In this document: piece by piece, positions 1 through 6,299 of the stretch | Layout of the letters: each line of letters opens with the position of its first letter | Numbering within the stretch: the stretch's first letter is position 1 | NCBI GenBank assembly: GCA_902489855.1 | Contig: CABUBS010000049.1 | Span: 1 to 12,587, forward strand | DNA length: 12,587 bases | Source of the DNA: an uncultured Collinsella sp. | GTDB lineage: Bacteria > Actinomycetota > Coriobacteriia > Coriobacteriales > Coriobacteriaceae | Reading direction: 5' to 3' | The notes under the pieces: generated by a model | The model's input: the letters and a program-made list of their open reading frames with translations, nothing else | Told to the model about the DNA's origin: nothing | Database searches by the model: none | Made by a program: the position numbers and the translations under genes

Positions 1-1
1 A

Positions 2-430
2 GGTCGGCAATCTTGTCGGCCGTGCCCGGCGCATCACACTCGCCGCCTGCAGCGCGAGAAGCGTTTCCGCATTGTCCAGGAAGAGCCCGGTGCCTTCCGC
101 GTGGTCGGTCGTGCCATCGAGCGCATGGTCATCCAGACCGACTGGGAAAACGAGGAAGCCGTCATTTACCTGCAGCATAAGTTTGCGCGTATGGGTGTTG
201 ACGACGCGCTCGAGAAGGCCGGTTGCCGTGCGGGCGACGAGGTCCGCATTTGCCAGCGCGCTTTTGACTTTGAGGGCGCCGAGGACTTCTCGGAGTACGA
301 AGAGCTCGAGGATGCTGGCGAGGACGTTGCCGTCGAGGCCATTGACGTGGCCGATGCTGCGGATGAGGGCGTCGAGGTTGTCGATGCGGCGGATGCCGAG
401 GACGATGCCGAGACCTCGGAGGGCGAGTAA
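2..430 (+). CDS. obgE: GTPase ObgE/CgtA, C-terminal part (5' end outside window)
   Basis: This is the C-terminal end of the Obg GTPase, a ribosome-associated (50S) GTPase needed for ribosome maturation. About 142 residues are visible; the N-terminal Obg fold and the G domain lie left of the window. The segment from about visible residue 21 (FRIVQEEPGAFRVVGRAIERM) to about residue 91 matches the Obg C-terminal OCT domain, including NEEA, FARMGVDDALEKAG and the closing GDEVRI. A roughly 50-residue tail follows, very rich in Asp, Glu, Ala and Val; acidic tails are common in Obg proteins. The stop is TAA, three bases before nadD, so the two are co-transcribed. The first ~20 codons (Cys/Pro/His/Arg-rich) do not look like the expected end of the G domain, while another frame does (see findings). 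Family call is firm; the frame at the extreme left edge is not. Confidence 0.9.
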   Translation, partial: GRQSCRPCPAHHTRRLQREKRFRIVQEEPGAFRVVGRAIERMVIQTDWENEEAVIYLQHKFARMGVDDALEKAGCRAGDEVRICQRAFDFEGAEDFSEYEELEDAGEDVAVEAIDVADAADEGVEVVDAADAEDDAETSEGE

Positions 431-433
431 GCC

Positions 434-1111
434 ATGTCGCTGCGCGGTGGAATCGGTCTGCCCGAGCTTCCTCTAGAGGACGGGCAGGAGTTTAGGCTCG
501 GCATTATGGGTGGCACCTTTGATCCCATCCATTACGGGCACCTGGTGACCGCTGAGCAGGCGCGTGAGTCCCTCGACTTGGATGCCGTGCTCTTTATGCC
601 GGCGGGCACGCCTGCCTTTAAGCTTGACAAGCCGGTGACGCCTGCCGAGGACCGTTATGCCATGACGGTCCTCGCCACCGCCGCGAACCCGGCCTTTTTG
701 GCGAGCCGGTTCGAGATCGACCGCCCGGGCGTAACCTATACGGCTGATACGCTTCATGCCCTTCGCGACTTTTACCCGCCGCAGGTAAAGCTCTACTTTA
801 TTACGGGCGCCGATGCGATTATCGATATCGTGACCTGGCATGATGCCGAACGAATCGCTGAGCTTGCTACCTTTATTGCGGCGACACGACCGGGCTTTGA
901 TATCGATACAGCGCGTGCCCGAATCAAAGAGTCGGGGCTGCCGTTCGACGTGCGCTATATTCAGATTCCGGCGCTGGCGATCAGCTCGACGAACATTCGT
1001 AAGCGAGTTGCCCGCGGCATGAGCGTGCGCTATCTTACGAGCGAGTCCGTGCTCGGCTACATTCGCAAACGCAGGCTATATGCCGATTTGGGCCAAGAAG
1101 ATTTTGAGTGA
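434..1111 (+). CDS. nadD: Nicotinate-nucleotide adenylyltransferase
   Basis: NadD adenylylates nicotinate mononucleotide with ATP to give deamido-NAD in cytoplasmic NAD biosynthesis. The 225-residue product has the nucleotidyltransferase signature GGTFDPIHYGH at residues 26-36, which binds the ATP phosphates, and the second signature ISSTNIR at 183-189. Between them lie the conserved FMPAGTPAFK and FITGADA segments. About 20 residues precede the usual family start. The ATG is kept because GGAGGG (418-423) sits 10 bases upstream and only three bases separate it from the obgE stop. The order obgE-nadD-yqeK-rsfS is conserved in many Gram-positive bacteria. The TGA stop overlaps an out-of-frame ATG; the next gene instead begins at a TTG 12 bases downstream. 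Confidence 0.96.
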   Translation: MSLRGGIGLPELPLEDGQEFRLGIMGGTFDPIHYGHLVTAEQARESLDLDAVLFMPAGTPAFKLDKPVTPAEDRYAMTVLATAANPAFLASRFEIDRPGVTYTADTLHALRDFYPPQVKLYFITGADAIIDIVTWHDAERIAELATFIAATRPGFDIDTARARIKESGLPFDVRYIQIPALAISSTNIRKRVARGMSVRYLTSESVLGYIRKRRLYADLGQEDFE

Positions 1112-1123
1112 TGGGGGTCTACG

Positions 1124-1732
1124 TTGTCGGTAGAGGATCAGTTTGAGGGCGATGAGCGCGCACTGCTCAAGCGCATTCAAGAGCTGCTCGATGTTCGCAT
1201 GAAGGATAAGCGCAAGCGCTATGTGCATTCGCTGGGTGTTGCCGAGACCGCACTTCATCTGGCCGAGGTCTACGGCGTTGACCGCTTTGATGCCGCTGCT
1301 GCCGGTCTGATCCACGACTGGGACAAAGTGCTCTCCGACGACGAGCTGGTTACGCGCGCTCTGCATTACGGCATTAAGATTGCCGGTTCTCCTTCCGCCG
1401 CGACGCCGCTTTTGCATGGTCCTGTTGCCGCCTATGAGCTTCCGCAGCTTTTCCCCGAGTTGTCGCCGGCCGTTTTCCAGGCTGTCGACCGTCATACCGT
1501 GGGCGCTTGCGACATGACGCCGCTCGATATGGTGGTCTTTGTGGCCGATGCCATCGAGCCCAACCGCCACGGCGACTATGCGCATGCGCTGCGCAAGATG
1601 GTGGGGGAGTCGTCGCTCGACGAGTTGTTCTTCTCCTGTTTTGCGCAGGGTTTGGTCTATGTGATCCAGTCCGGGCGCTATCTTTATCCCACGGCTATTT
1701 CGATTTACAACCATTACGCCCAGCTGCGCTAG
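1124..1732 (+). CDS. yqeK: YqeK-family HD-domain hydrolase (probable symmetrical Ap4A hydrolase)
   Basis: This is a 202-residue HD-superfamily metal-dependent phosphohydrolase. Members of the YqeK family cleave diadenosine tetraphosphate symmetrically to two ADP. The metal-binding residues can be followed in order: H35 (in RYVHSLGVAETA), H64-D65 (LIHDWDK), H98 (LLHGPVAAY), H124 (DRHTVG) and D141 (in ADAIEPNR). The C-terminal ADAIEPNR segment and the conserved position between nadD and rsfS separate it from generic HD proteins. The start is a TTG at 1124; GGGGG at 1113-1117 lies six bases upstream. No in-frame ATG or GTG starts are available before H35, so TTG is the best choice. Function is inferred from family assignment. 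Confidence 0.92.
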   Translation: MSVEDQFEGDERALLKRIQELLDVRMKDKRKRYVHSLGVAETALHLAEVYGVDRFDAAAAGLIHDWDKVLSDDELVTRALHYGIKIAGSPSAATPLLHGPVAAYELPQLFPELSPAVFQAVDRHTVGACDMTPLDMVVFVADAIEPNRHGDYAHALRKMVGESSLDELFFSCFAQGLVYVIQSGRYLYPTAISIYNHYAQLR

Positions 1733-1759
1733 CTCGGGCTGTCTAGAAAGAGGTATTCC

Positions 1760-2215
1760 ATGGCCGACGAGACCATGACCGACGAGCAGATTCTTGAACA
1801 TGTGGAGCACAAGAGCTTCGCCGCCACGTCCGACCGCACTGCCGCCTCGCTGTCCGCGAGCGGTGTCGCCGCCGAGGATGTCGCCCGCGCCGCCGCACAG
1901 GCCGCCTACGACAAGAAGGGCGAGGACGTTCAGGTGCTCGACCTGACCGAGCTTTCCGACGTATGCGACTACTTTGTGCTTGCCACCGGTACCAACAACC
2001 GCCAGGTCGATTCTATCGTCGACGAGATCGAGGAGAAGGTCGCCGAGGCTTGCGGCGAGCACCCGTTCTCCATCGAGGGTCGCGAGCAGAAGACCTGGAT
2101 GCTCATGGACTACGGTTCGGTTGTCGTCCACGTCTTCACTCCCGAAGCCCGCGACTTCTACCGCCTCGAGAAACTCTGGGGAGACGCCCCCCAGCTCCCC
2201 CTCAACCTCCTCTAG
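1760..2215 (+). CDS. rsfS: Ribosomal silencing factor RsfS (Iojap family)
   Basis: RsfS binds L14 on the 50S subunit and blocks joining with 30S when nutrients run low. Core motifs are visible: CDYFVLATGTNNRQVDSIVDEIEE (residues about 69-92) and the C-terminal WMLMDYGSVVVHVF, then EARDFYRLEKLWGDAP. The product is 151 residues, against roughly 105-120 for many family members. The excess is about 38 N-terminal residues, Ala/Ser/Asp/Glu-rich and without a recognised domain. The ATG at 1760 has a good AGAAAGAGG (1745-1753) upstream. A second ATG at codon 6 lacks a comparable ribosome-binding site. It is the last gene of the obgE-nadD-yqeK group and is followed by a strong terminator. Confidence 0.95.
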   Translation: MADETMTDEQILEHVEHKSFAATSDRTAASLSASGVAAEDVARAAAQAAYDKKGEDVQVLDLTELSDVCDYFVLATGTNNRQVDSIVDEIEEKVAEACGEHPFSIEGREQKTWMLMDYGSVVVHVFTPEARDFYRLEKLWGDAPQLPLNLL

Positions 2216-2256
2216 TAGCTCATTTGAGACGGGGTTTAGCTACCCTCACGCATATC

Positions 2257-2299
2257 GCCGGGCAGTTGCGGTTTTCCGCAGCTACCCGGCTTTCTTTTT
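2257..2299 (+). terminator. Intrinsic (Rho-independent) terminator after rsfS
   Basis: GCCGGGCAGTTGCGG (2257-2271) and CCGCAGCTACCCGGC (2276-2290) form a 15-position stem with one C-A mismatch and one G-U wobble, closed by a TTTT loop. It is followed by TTTCTTTTT (2291-2299). It ends the obgE-rsfS unit before the convergent dinB gene. On the opposite strand the same hairpin has no U-run after it, so it looks one-directional. Confidence 0.93.
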
Positions 2300-2309
2300 G
2301 CCTCAGGGA

Positions 2310-3563
2310 CTAATCGTTGAAGCGGGATTGGCGGCCGAAGGATAGGGCGGTGTCGCCGAATTTGTCTCGGACGGCGTCGATGGCGACGGAGAGGTCGCGT
2401 CGGTCGCTGGATTGGGCCCCGCGGTCATCGACTTCGCAGAACAGGTCGGTTTGGATGCCGCCTTGGTGGTCGAAGTCGCTCATGCCGATGCCCGCCAGGC
2501 GCACATGCATGCCTTCCTGCCAGATATTGTCGAGCAGCTCGAGCGCTACGGCAACAAAGATATTCTCATCATCGGTGGGGTGTGGAAGCCGCCGCTGCGC
2601 CGAGCGTCCGCTGCCATACGAATATTTAAGCTTGAGCGTTACCGTGGCACCCGTCAGCCCCTGACGGCGCAGGCGGCGTCCCACTGACTCTCCCAACAGC
2701 GCAATCGCCGCCTCAATATCCCCACGCTCAGTCAAATCTTTAGCAAAGGTGCGTTCATTGCTGACCGACTTGACCTCGCGCTCTTCATCGAGGCTCGTGA
2801 CTTCGGAGATTTCGAGTCCCAGCGCACGCTGGCGCATGCGTTCGCCGTTGACGCCAAAAATAGAGGCCAGTGTGGACTCAGGCGCGCGCGAAAGCTCGCC
2901 GAGGGTGTAGATGCGCATGCGGCGCAGTCGCTCCTCGGCCGAGCGCCCTATGCCGCTCATGGCAGATACCGGCAGCGCGGCCAAAAAGCGCTGCTCGGTG
3001 CCGGGGCGCACGATGGTCAGCCCAAACGGCTTATCCCGCTCGCTTGCGATCTTTGCGACCGTCTTGTTGCAGCCCACACCAATGGAGCACGTCACTCCCA
3101 GCGCTGCCACGCGGTCGCTTATACGCCGCGCAACCAGCAACGGGTCTTCGGGCGCAAAGCGACCCGGTGTGATATCGATAAAGGCTTCGTCGATGGATAC
3201 GCGCTCCACGCGCGGCGTCTCCTCGGCAAGAATCGCCATGACCTGCGCGCTCACCTCGCGGTAGCGATCAAAATGCCCGTGCGTCCAAATGGCCTGAGGA
3301 CACAGACGCCGTGCCTCGGCCGAGGGCATGGCGGAGTGCACGCCAAAGCGACGTGCCTCATATGAACACGTGGACACGACGCCACGCGAATCGGCGTCTC
3401 CGCCCACGATGAGCGGTTTTCCGCGCCATTCGGGATGGTCGAGCATCTCCACGCTCGCAAAAAACGCATCGAGGTCCATGAGGCCCACCGCCGGACCCGT
3501 CCAGGGAGGCGGCGTGACGCCCATGGCATCCTCATAACCGTATGTATGTTCGCGTCTTTCCAT
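2310..3563 (-). CDS. dinB: DNA polymerase IV (Y-family, error-prone)
   Basis: This is a translesion DNA polymerase of the DinB branch. In the 417-residue product the catalytic acidic residues are D30 (in LMDLDAFFASVE) and D125-E126 (in VSIDEAFID). F35 is at the steric-gate position that excludes ribonucleotides. YEARRFGVHSAMP (residues 69-80) is the conserved nucleotide-binding stretch, and a helix-hairpin-helix-like segment (MSGIGRSAEERL) follows near residue 205. QTDLF at 371-375 fits a sliding-clamp binding motif, here about 40 residues before the C-terminus. Start choice is uncertain. The ATG at 3563 has no Shine-Dalgarno but has a TATACT box six bases upstream, which fits a leaderless transcript. 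The ATG at 3524 (codon 14) has GAGGA four bases upstream and still leaves the whole catalytic core. No palindromic LexA-type operator was seen upstream. It is transcribed alone, divergent from rpsP. Confidence 0.95.
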   Translation of the reverse strand: MERREHTYGYEDAMGVTPPPWTGPAVGLMDLDAFFASVEMLDHPEWRGKPLIVGGDADSRGVVSTCSYEARRFGVHSAMPSAEARRLCPQAIWTHGHFDRYREVSAQVMAILAEETPRVERVSIDEAFIDITPGRFAPEDPLLVARRISDRVAALGVTCSIGVGCNKTVAKIASERDKPFGLTIVRPGTEQRFLAALPVSAMSGIGRSAEERLRRMRIYTLGELSRAPESTLASIFGVNGERMRQRALGLEISEVTSLDEEREVKSVSNERTFAKDLTERGDIEAAIALLGESVGRRLRRQGLTGATVTLKLKYSYGSGRSAQRRLPHPTDDENIFVAVALELLDNIWQEGMHVRLAGIGMSDFDHQGGIQTDLFCEVDDRGAQSSDRRDLSVAIDAVRDKFGDTALSFGRQSRFND

Positions 3564-3569
3564 GTCATG

Positions 3570-3575
3570 AGTATA
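3570..3575 (-). promoter_or_regulatory. Putative -10 element for dinB
   Basis: On the minus strand TATACT (five of six to TATAAT) ends six bases before the dinB ATG. Transcription would start at or very near that ATG. No convincing -35 hexamer is found 16-18 bases upstream, where the sequence is CGCACC-like. This is a position-based prediction. Confidence 0.45.
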
Positions 3576-3607
3576 CCGCGCAGCTCATGTGGGGTGCGTG
3601 TATGTGC

Positions 3608-3635
3608 TTGCAAATCCCGAATTCTTGTCTAAGAT
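3608..3635 (+). promoter_or_regulatory. Candidate distal promoter of the rpsP operon
   Basis: TTGCAA (3608-3613) and TAAGAT (3630-3635) are separated by 16 bases and lie in the AT-rich divergent gap between dinB and rpsP. Initiation would leave a leader of about 120 bases before the rpsP TTG. The match is moderate, and a proximal alternative exists. Confidence 0.4.
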
Positions 3636-3679
3636 ATGGATTTGCCCTCGACTACACCGAAGAAGTTGGTCTCACGGAC

Positions 3680-3708
3680 TTCACCTGCCCGCGTCGATGG
3701 CGTATTAT
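3680..3708 (+). promoter_or_regulatory. Candidate proximal promoter of the rpsP operon
   Basis: TTCACC (3680-3685, four of six to TTGACA) and TATTAT (3703-3708, five of six to TATAAT) are exactly 17 bases apart. A start near 3715 would give a leader of about 50 bases. The leader contains a small hairpin, GCAGC-ctaaa-GCTGC (3731-3745), just before the ribosome-binding site. The hairpin has no U-run, so it is not a terminator. Confidence 0.5.
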
Positions 3709-3751
3709 GTTCAACTGTTTGTTTGTAGTTGCAGCCTAAAGCTGCTTGGTT

Positions 3752-3758
3752 GGAGGAG
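3752..3758 (+). promoter_or_regulatory. Strong Shine-Dalgarno that fixes the rpsP TTG start
   Basis: GGAGGAG lies six bases before the TTG at 3765. This supports that TTG over the in-frame TTG at 3729, which has no such site and would add a 12-residue extension not seen in S16 proteins. Confidence 0.85.
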
Positions 3759-3764
3759 TTTCCT

Positions 3765-4106
3765 TTGGCAGTCAAGATTCGCCTTGCTCGTCACGGCGCT
3801 AAGAAGCGTCCGTACTACCGTGTCGTCGTCGCCGATTCCCGCGCCCCGCGTGACGGTCGTATCATCGAGGAGGTTGGCCGCTACAACCCGATGACCGCCC
3901 CCAAGACCATCAACCTCGACCTCGAGAAGATCGCCGACTGGCAGTCCAAGGGCGCTCAGCTCACCGACGCCGTCGCCGCTCTGGTCAAGGCCGCCAACGA
4001 GGGCGAGAAGACCGAGACCGTCGTCAAGAAGTCCAAGAAGCAGCTCGCCAAAGAGGCCGAGGCCGCTAAGGCTGCCGCTGAGGCCGCTGAGGGCGCCGAG
4101 GAGTAA
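3765..4106 (+). CDS. rpsP: 30S ribosomal protein S16
   Basis: S16 is a structural protein of the 30S subunit and helps its assembly. From the TTG start the 113-residue product opens with the family N-terminus AVKIRLARHGAKKRPYYRVVVADSRAPRDGR. GRYNPMT follows, then the conserved LDLEKIADWQSKGAQLTDAVAAL core. S16 is usually 80-90 residues. The surplus here is a C-terminal tail of Lys then Ala/Glu (about residues 85-113), typical of charged extensions in actinobacterial S16. It is the first gene of rpsP-khpA-rimM-trmD-lepB. The TAA stop is three bases from the next start, and the end of this gene supplies the next gene's GAGGAG ribosome-binding site. Confidence 0.97.
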   Translation: MAVKIRLARHGAKKRPYYRVVVADSRAPRDGRIIEEVGRYNPMTAPKTINLDLEKIADWQSKGAQLTDAVAALVKAANEGEKTETVVKKSKKQLAKEAEAAKAAAEAAEGAEE

Positions 4107-4109
4107 ATC

Positions 4110-4394
4110 GTGCCTGAGGTTGACGCTGCACAGCTCGAGGGTGAGGCAATGCTCTCAGATCGCATCGCCGATCTCGTCGAATATCTCGTTGTTCAGATCG
4201 TCGACGACCCGGATTCCGTGAGCCTTGAGGTCATCGATGGTGACGACGCCTCTACGATTGAGGTTTCGGTCGCCGAGGATGACGTCGCTAAGGTCATCGG
4301 CCGTCGTGGCCGTACCATTAAGGCCATTCGCACGCTCGCCCGTGCACTGGCCGCTCGCCTCGACACTGCTGTCGAGGTAGAGGTTCTGGGCTAG
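4110..4394 (+). CDS. khpA: KH-domain RNA-binding protein KhpA (YlqC family)
   Basis: This is a small single-KH RNA-binding protein. KhpA usually pairs with KhpB/Jag and influences cell division and RNA stability in Gram-positive bacteria. The 94-residue product carries the KH nucleic-acid loop GRRG at residues 64-67 within KVIGRRGRTIKAIRTLARA. It opens its core with the family-typical DLVEYLVVQIVDDPDSVSLEV. The GTG start at 4110 has GAGGAG (4098-4103) six bases upstream. An in-frame ATG at 4149 (codon 14), with GAGGG seven bases upstream, would give an 81-residue protein closer to the usual size; the choice is open. The position between rpsP and rimM is conserved in Firmicutes and Actinobacteria. 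Confidence 0.93.
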   Translation: MPEVDAAQLEGEAMLSDRIADLVEYLVVQIVDDPDSVSLEVIDGDDASTIEVSVAEDDVAKVIGRRGRTIKAIRTLARALAARLDTAVEVEVLG

Positions 4395-4398
4395 GACC

Positions 4399-4920
4399 TT
4401 GAGGTCCCAGTACAAAAACATCGCCCGTGTGGTCAAGCCGCACGGAAGGAAGGGGGAGGTCCTCGCGCAGCCGCTGCGGGGGCTTCCTTCTGTATTAGAG
4501 CCGGGTATGCGCGTCGCCCTGACGCCGCCGGCGCTCAAGCGCGACCGCTTTTGCACGGTCGTGTCCGTCACCGATACGGGCGATGGCGATCTGGTCTCGT
4601 TTGAGGGCATTGACGATTTGACGGCCGCCGAGGGCATCACGGGATGCTACGTGCTGGCAAATCGTGACGATTTTGAGCTCGATTCGCTTGACGCTGCCTA
4701 TACCGACCTGATGGGTCGCGAGGTGGTCGACGAGCGCTTCGGTTTGCTCGGCACGATCGTAGAGATCATGTCGACGCCCGCTAACGATGTTTGGGTTGTC
4801 GAGGGCGATCGGTACGGCGAGGTACTGATTCCCGTGATCGAGCAGGTCGTGCTCGATCTTCCCGACACAGGAACAATTTCCGTCCATGTTATGGACGGCC
4901 TGATCGATATGGACAAGTAG
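4399..4920 (+). CDS. rimM: 16S rRNA processing / 30S maturation protein RimM
   Basis: RimM assists maturation of the 30S head, binding S19 and pre-16S rRNA. The 173-residue product has the N-terminal RimM motif ARVVKPHGRKGEV (residues 9-21), then a beta-barrel part ending around LANRDD (86-91). A C-terminal PRC-barrel domain follows, with GREVVD, GLLGTI, NDVWVV and GEVLIPVIEQVVLDL (residues about 106-154). The start is a TTG at 4399, four bases after the khpA stop. It has only a weak AGG upstream, so translational coupling to khpA is likely. No ATG or GTG precedes the conserved PHG motif. It sits between khpA and trmD, the usual order. Confidence 0.94.
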   Translation: MRSQYKNIARVVKPHGRKGEVLAQPLRGLPSVLEPGMRVALTPPALKRDRFCTVVSVTDTGDGDLVSFEGIDDLTAAEGITGCYVLANRDDFELDSLDAAYTDLMGREVVDERFGLLGTIVEIMSTPANDVWVVEGDRYGEVLIPVIEQVVLDLPDTGTISVHVMDGLIDMDK

Positions 4921-4930
4921 GGAGGACAAC

Positions 4931-5689
4931 ATGCTGATCGAGACCCTTTCGGTCTTTCCCGAGATGTTTGAGCCCGTCATGTCCACATCGATTTTGGGCC
5001 GCGCCCGCAAGGCCGGCCTTTTTGATTTTAAGGCGTATAACCTGCGCGACTGGACGCACGACCGCCATCGTACCGTCGATGACGAGCCGTACGGCGGCGG
5101 GCAGGGCATGCTCATGAAGGTCGAGCCTATCGCAGAGGCCATCGAGGCCATTAGCGCAGAGGGTCCCAAGCCCACGGTTGTGTTCTTCACCCCCTGTGGC
5201 GAGCCCTTTACGCAGCATGTGGCCGAGCGCCTGCTCAAAAGTGAGCGCCTGCTGTTTGTGTGCAGTCGCTACGAGGGCGTCGACGAGCGCGCGTATGCGC
5301 ATGCCGATGAGCGTCTGTCGATCGGCGACTACGTGCTTACGGGCGGCGAGCTTCCCGCTATGGTCGTTGCCGATGCCGTCGTACGCCTGATTCCCGGCGC
5401 CCTGGGCGACGAGATGAGCAACGTGGACGAGTCGTTCTCGACCGCCGAGGATGGAGGCCTGCTCGAGTACGCGCAGTACACCCGTCCTGCCGAGTTCAAC
5501 GGCGAGGGCGTGCCTCCGGTGCTTGTGAGCGGCGATCATGCTAAGGTCGATGCGTGGCGTCGTAAGAACGCCATCGAGCGCACCTGTCGTTGGCGTCCCG
5601 ATCTGATTGAGACGGCGCGGCTCACGCCCGAGGAGCGCGCTTACGCGCAGGAGATTCTGGACGCTTCGTATTCGCAGAGCGAGGAGTGA
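4931..5689 (+). CDS. trmD: tRNA (guanine-N1-)-methyltransferase TrmD
   Basis: TrmD uses S-adenosylmethionine to make m1G37 in tRNAs with G36, preventing +1 frameshifting. It is a SPOUT-class knotted dimer. In the 252-residue product the signatures are DDEPYGGGQGM (50-60), CSRYEGVDER (111-120) and SIGDYVLTGGELP (130-142), the last two forming the SAM-binding knot. R152 (RLIPG) and D166 (in NVDESFS) correspond to the catalytic Arg and Asp of the family. Length is normal. The ATG has GGAGG (4921-4925) five bases upstream. Its stop almost touches lepB. Confidence 0.97.
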   Translation: MLIETLSVFPEMFEPVMSTSILGRARKAGLFDFKAYNLRDWTHDRHRTVDDEPYGGGQGMLMKVEPIAEAIEAISAEGPKPTVVFFTPCGEPFTQHVAERLLKSERLLFVCSRYEGVDERAYAHADERLSIGDYVLTGGELPAMVVADAVVRLIPGALGDEMSNVDESFSTAEDGGLLEYAQYTRPAEFNGEGVPPVLVSGDHAKVDAWRRKNAIERTCRWRPDLIETARLTPEERAYAQEILDASYSQSEE

Positions 5690-5691
5690 GG

Positions 5692-6240
5692 ATGGTTCCA
5701 TCGCAGCATTCCGCGTTGAGGGGCGCTTTTGAGTGGATCGCGGTCATCGCGATTGCGCTCGTCGCCACCTTCCTGATCCGCACATTTGTCGTTGAGCCTT
5801 TCGTGGTGCCTAGCGCATCTATGGAGCATACAATTGAAGAACAGGATCAAATTTTAGGGCAGAAGCTAACTCTCGAACTTGGTTTGCCCGTTAAGCAAGG
5901 CGATATCGTTGTGTTCCGCAACCCTGACAGGGCCTCCGAGCATGGCTTGCTTGTGAAGCGCGTTATAGCCACCGCTGGTCAGACCGTTGATTTGCAGGAT
6001 GGCAAGGTGGTTGTCGACGGACAGGTCCTCGACGAGGACTACACGACTAGCATGAGCTGGCCCTTGTCCGAGAACATTACCTTTCCTTACACCGTTCCAG
6101 ATGATTGCGTGTGGATGATGGGTGACAATCGTAAGAACTCCGCTGATTCCCGTATATTTGGTCCGGTCAAAAGTTCGGATCTGGTTGCTGTGGCATTCGT
6201 GCGTTACTGGCCGCTCAACCGTCTGGGCGCTATCGACTAA
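5692..6240 (+). CDS. lepB: Type I signal peptidase
   Basis: This membrane-anchored serine protease removes signal peptides from exported proteins. The 182-residue product has one N-terminal membrane segment (about residues 13-30, FEWIAVIAIALVATFLI). The active-site box EPFVVPSASM follows, with nucleophile S43. The general-base lysine is K89 in LVKRVIATAG, and the conserved MMGDNRKNSADSR box is at 142-154. Boxes B, D and E are therefore all present and the protein should be active. The ATG at 5692 has GAGGAG (5681-5686) five bases upstream. A GTG at 5686 overlapping the trmD stop is the alternative and would add two residues. Hand-counted GC over 5701-6240 is about 54%, and only 38% in 5821-5880, with TTA, CTA and ATA codons rare in neighbouring genes. 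Confidence 0.95.
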   Translation: MVPSQHSALRGAFEWIAVIAIALVATFLIRTFVVEPFVVPSASMEHTIEEQDQILGQKLTLELGLPVKQGDIVVFRNPDRASEHGLLVKRVIATAGQTVDLQDGKVVVDGQVLDEDYTTSMSWPLSENITFPYTVPDDCVWMMGDNRKNSADSRIFGPVKSSDLVAVAFVRYWPLNRLGAID

Positions 6241-6247
6241 AAACCGC

Positions 6248-6273
6248 TATAGTACAGTACCTAACCGTGTAAT
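6248..6273 (+). promoter_or_regulatory. Possible promoter region of glyQS
   Basis: The 59-base gap between lepB and glyQ holds TATAGT (6248-6253, five of six to TATAAT) and TGTAAT (6268-6273, also five of six). Neither has a recognisable -35 at normal spacing. The gap is far too short for a T-box leader. The larger spacing after lepB suggests a new transcription unit, but read-through from the rpsP operon is possible because no terminator is visible here. Confidence 0.35.
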
Positions 6274-6299
6274 CGTTTCGACGAGGGGATATTAGAGGC

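Noticed and set aside
1076..2131. A 351-codon minus-strand open frame over yqeK and rsfS.
   Set aside because: Both overlapped plus-strand genes are unmistakable; the antisense product has no recognisable motifs.
3529..3590. A possible LexA operator at dinB.
   Set aside because: Only a half-site-like CGAACATAC inside the first codons was found, with no matching inverted GTTCG at the right spacing.
6241..6299. A T-box or other riboswitch ahead of glyQ.
   Set aside because: The gap is only 59 bases, with no specifier stem or terminator/antiterminator pair.
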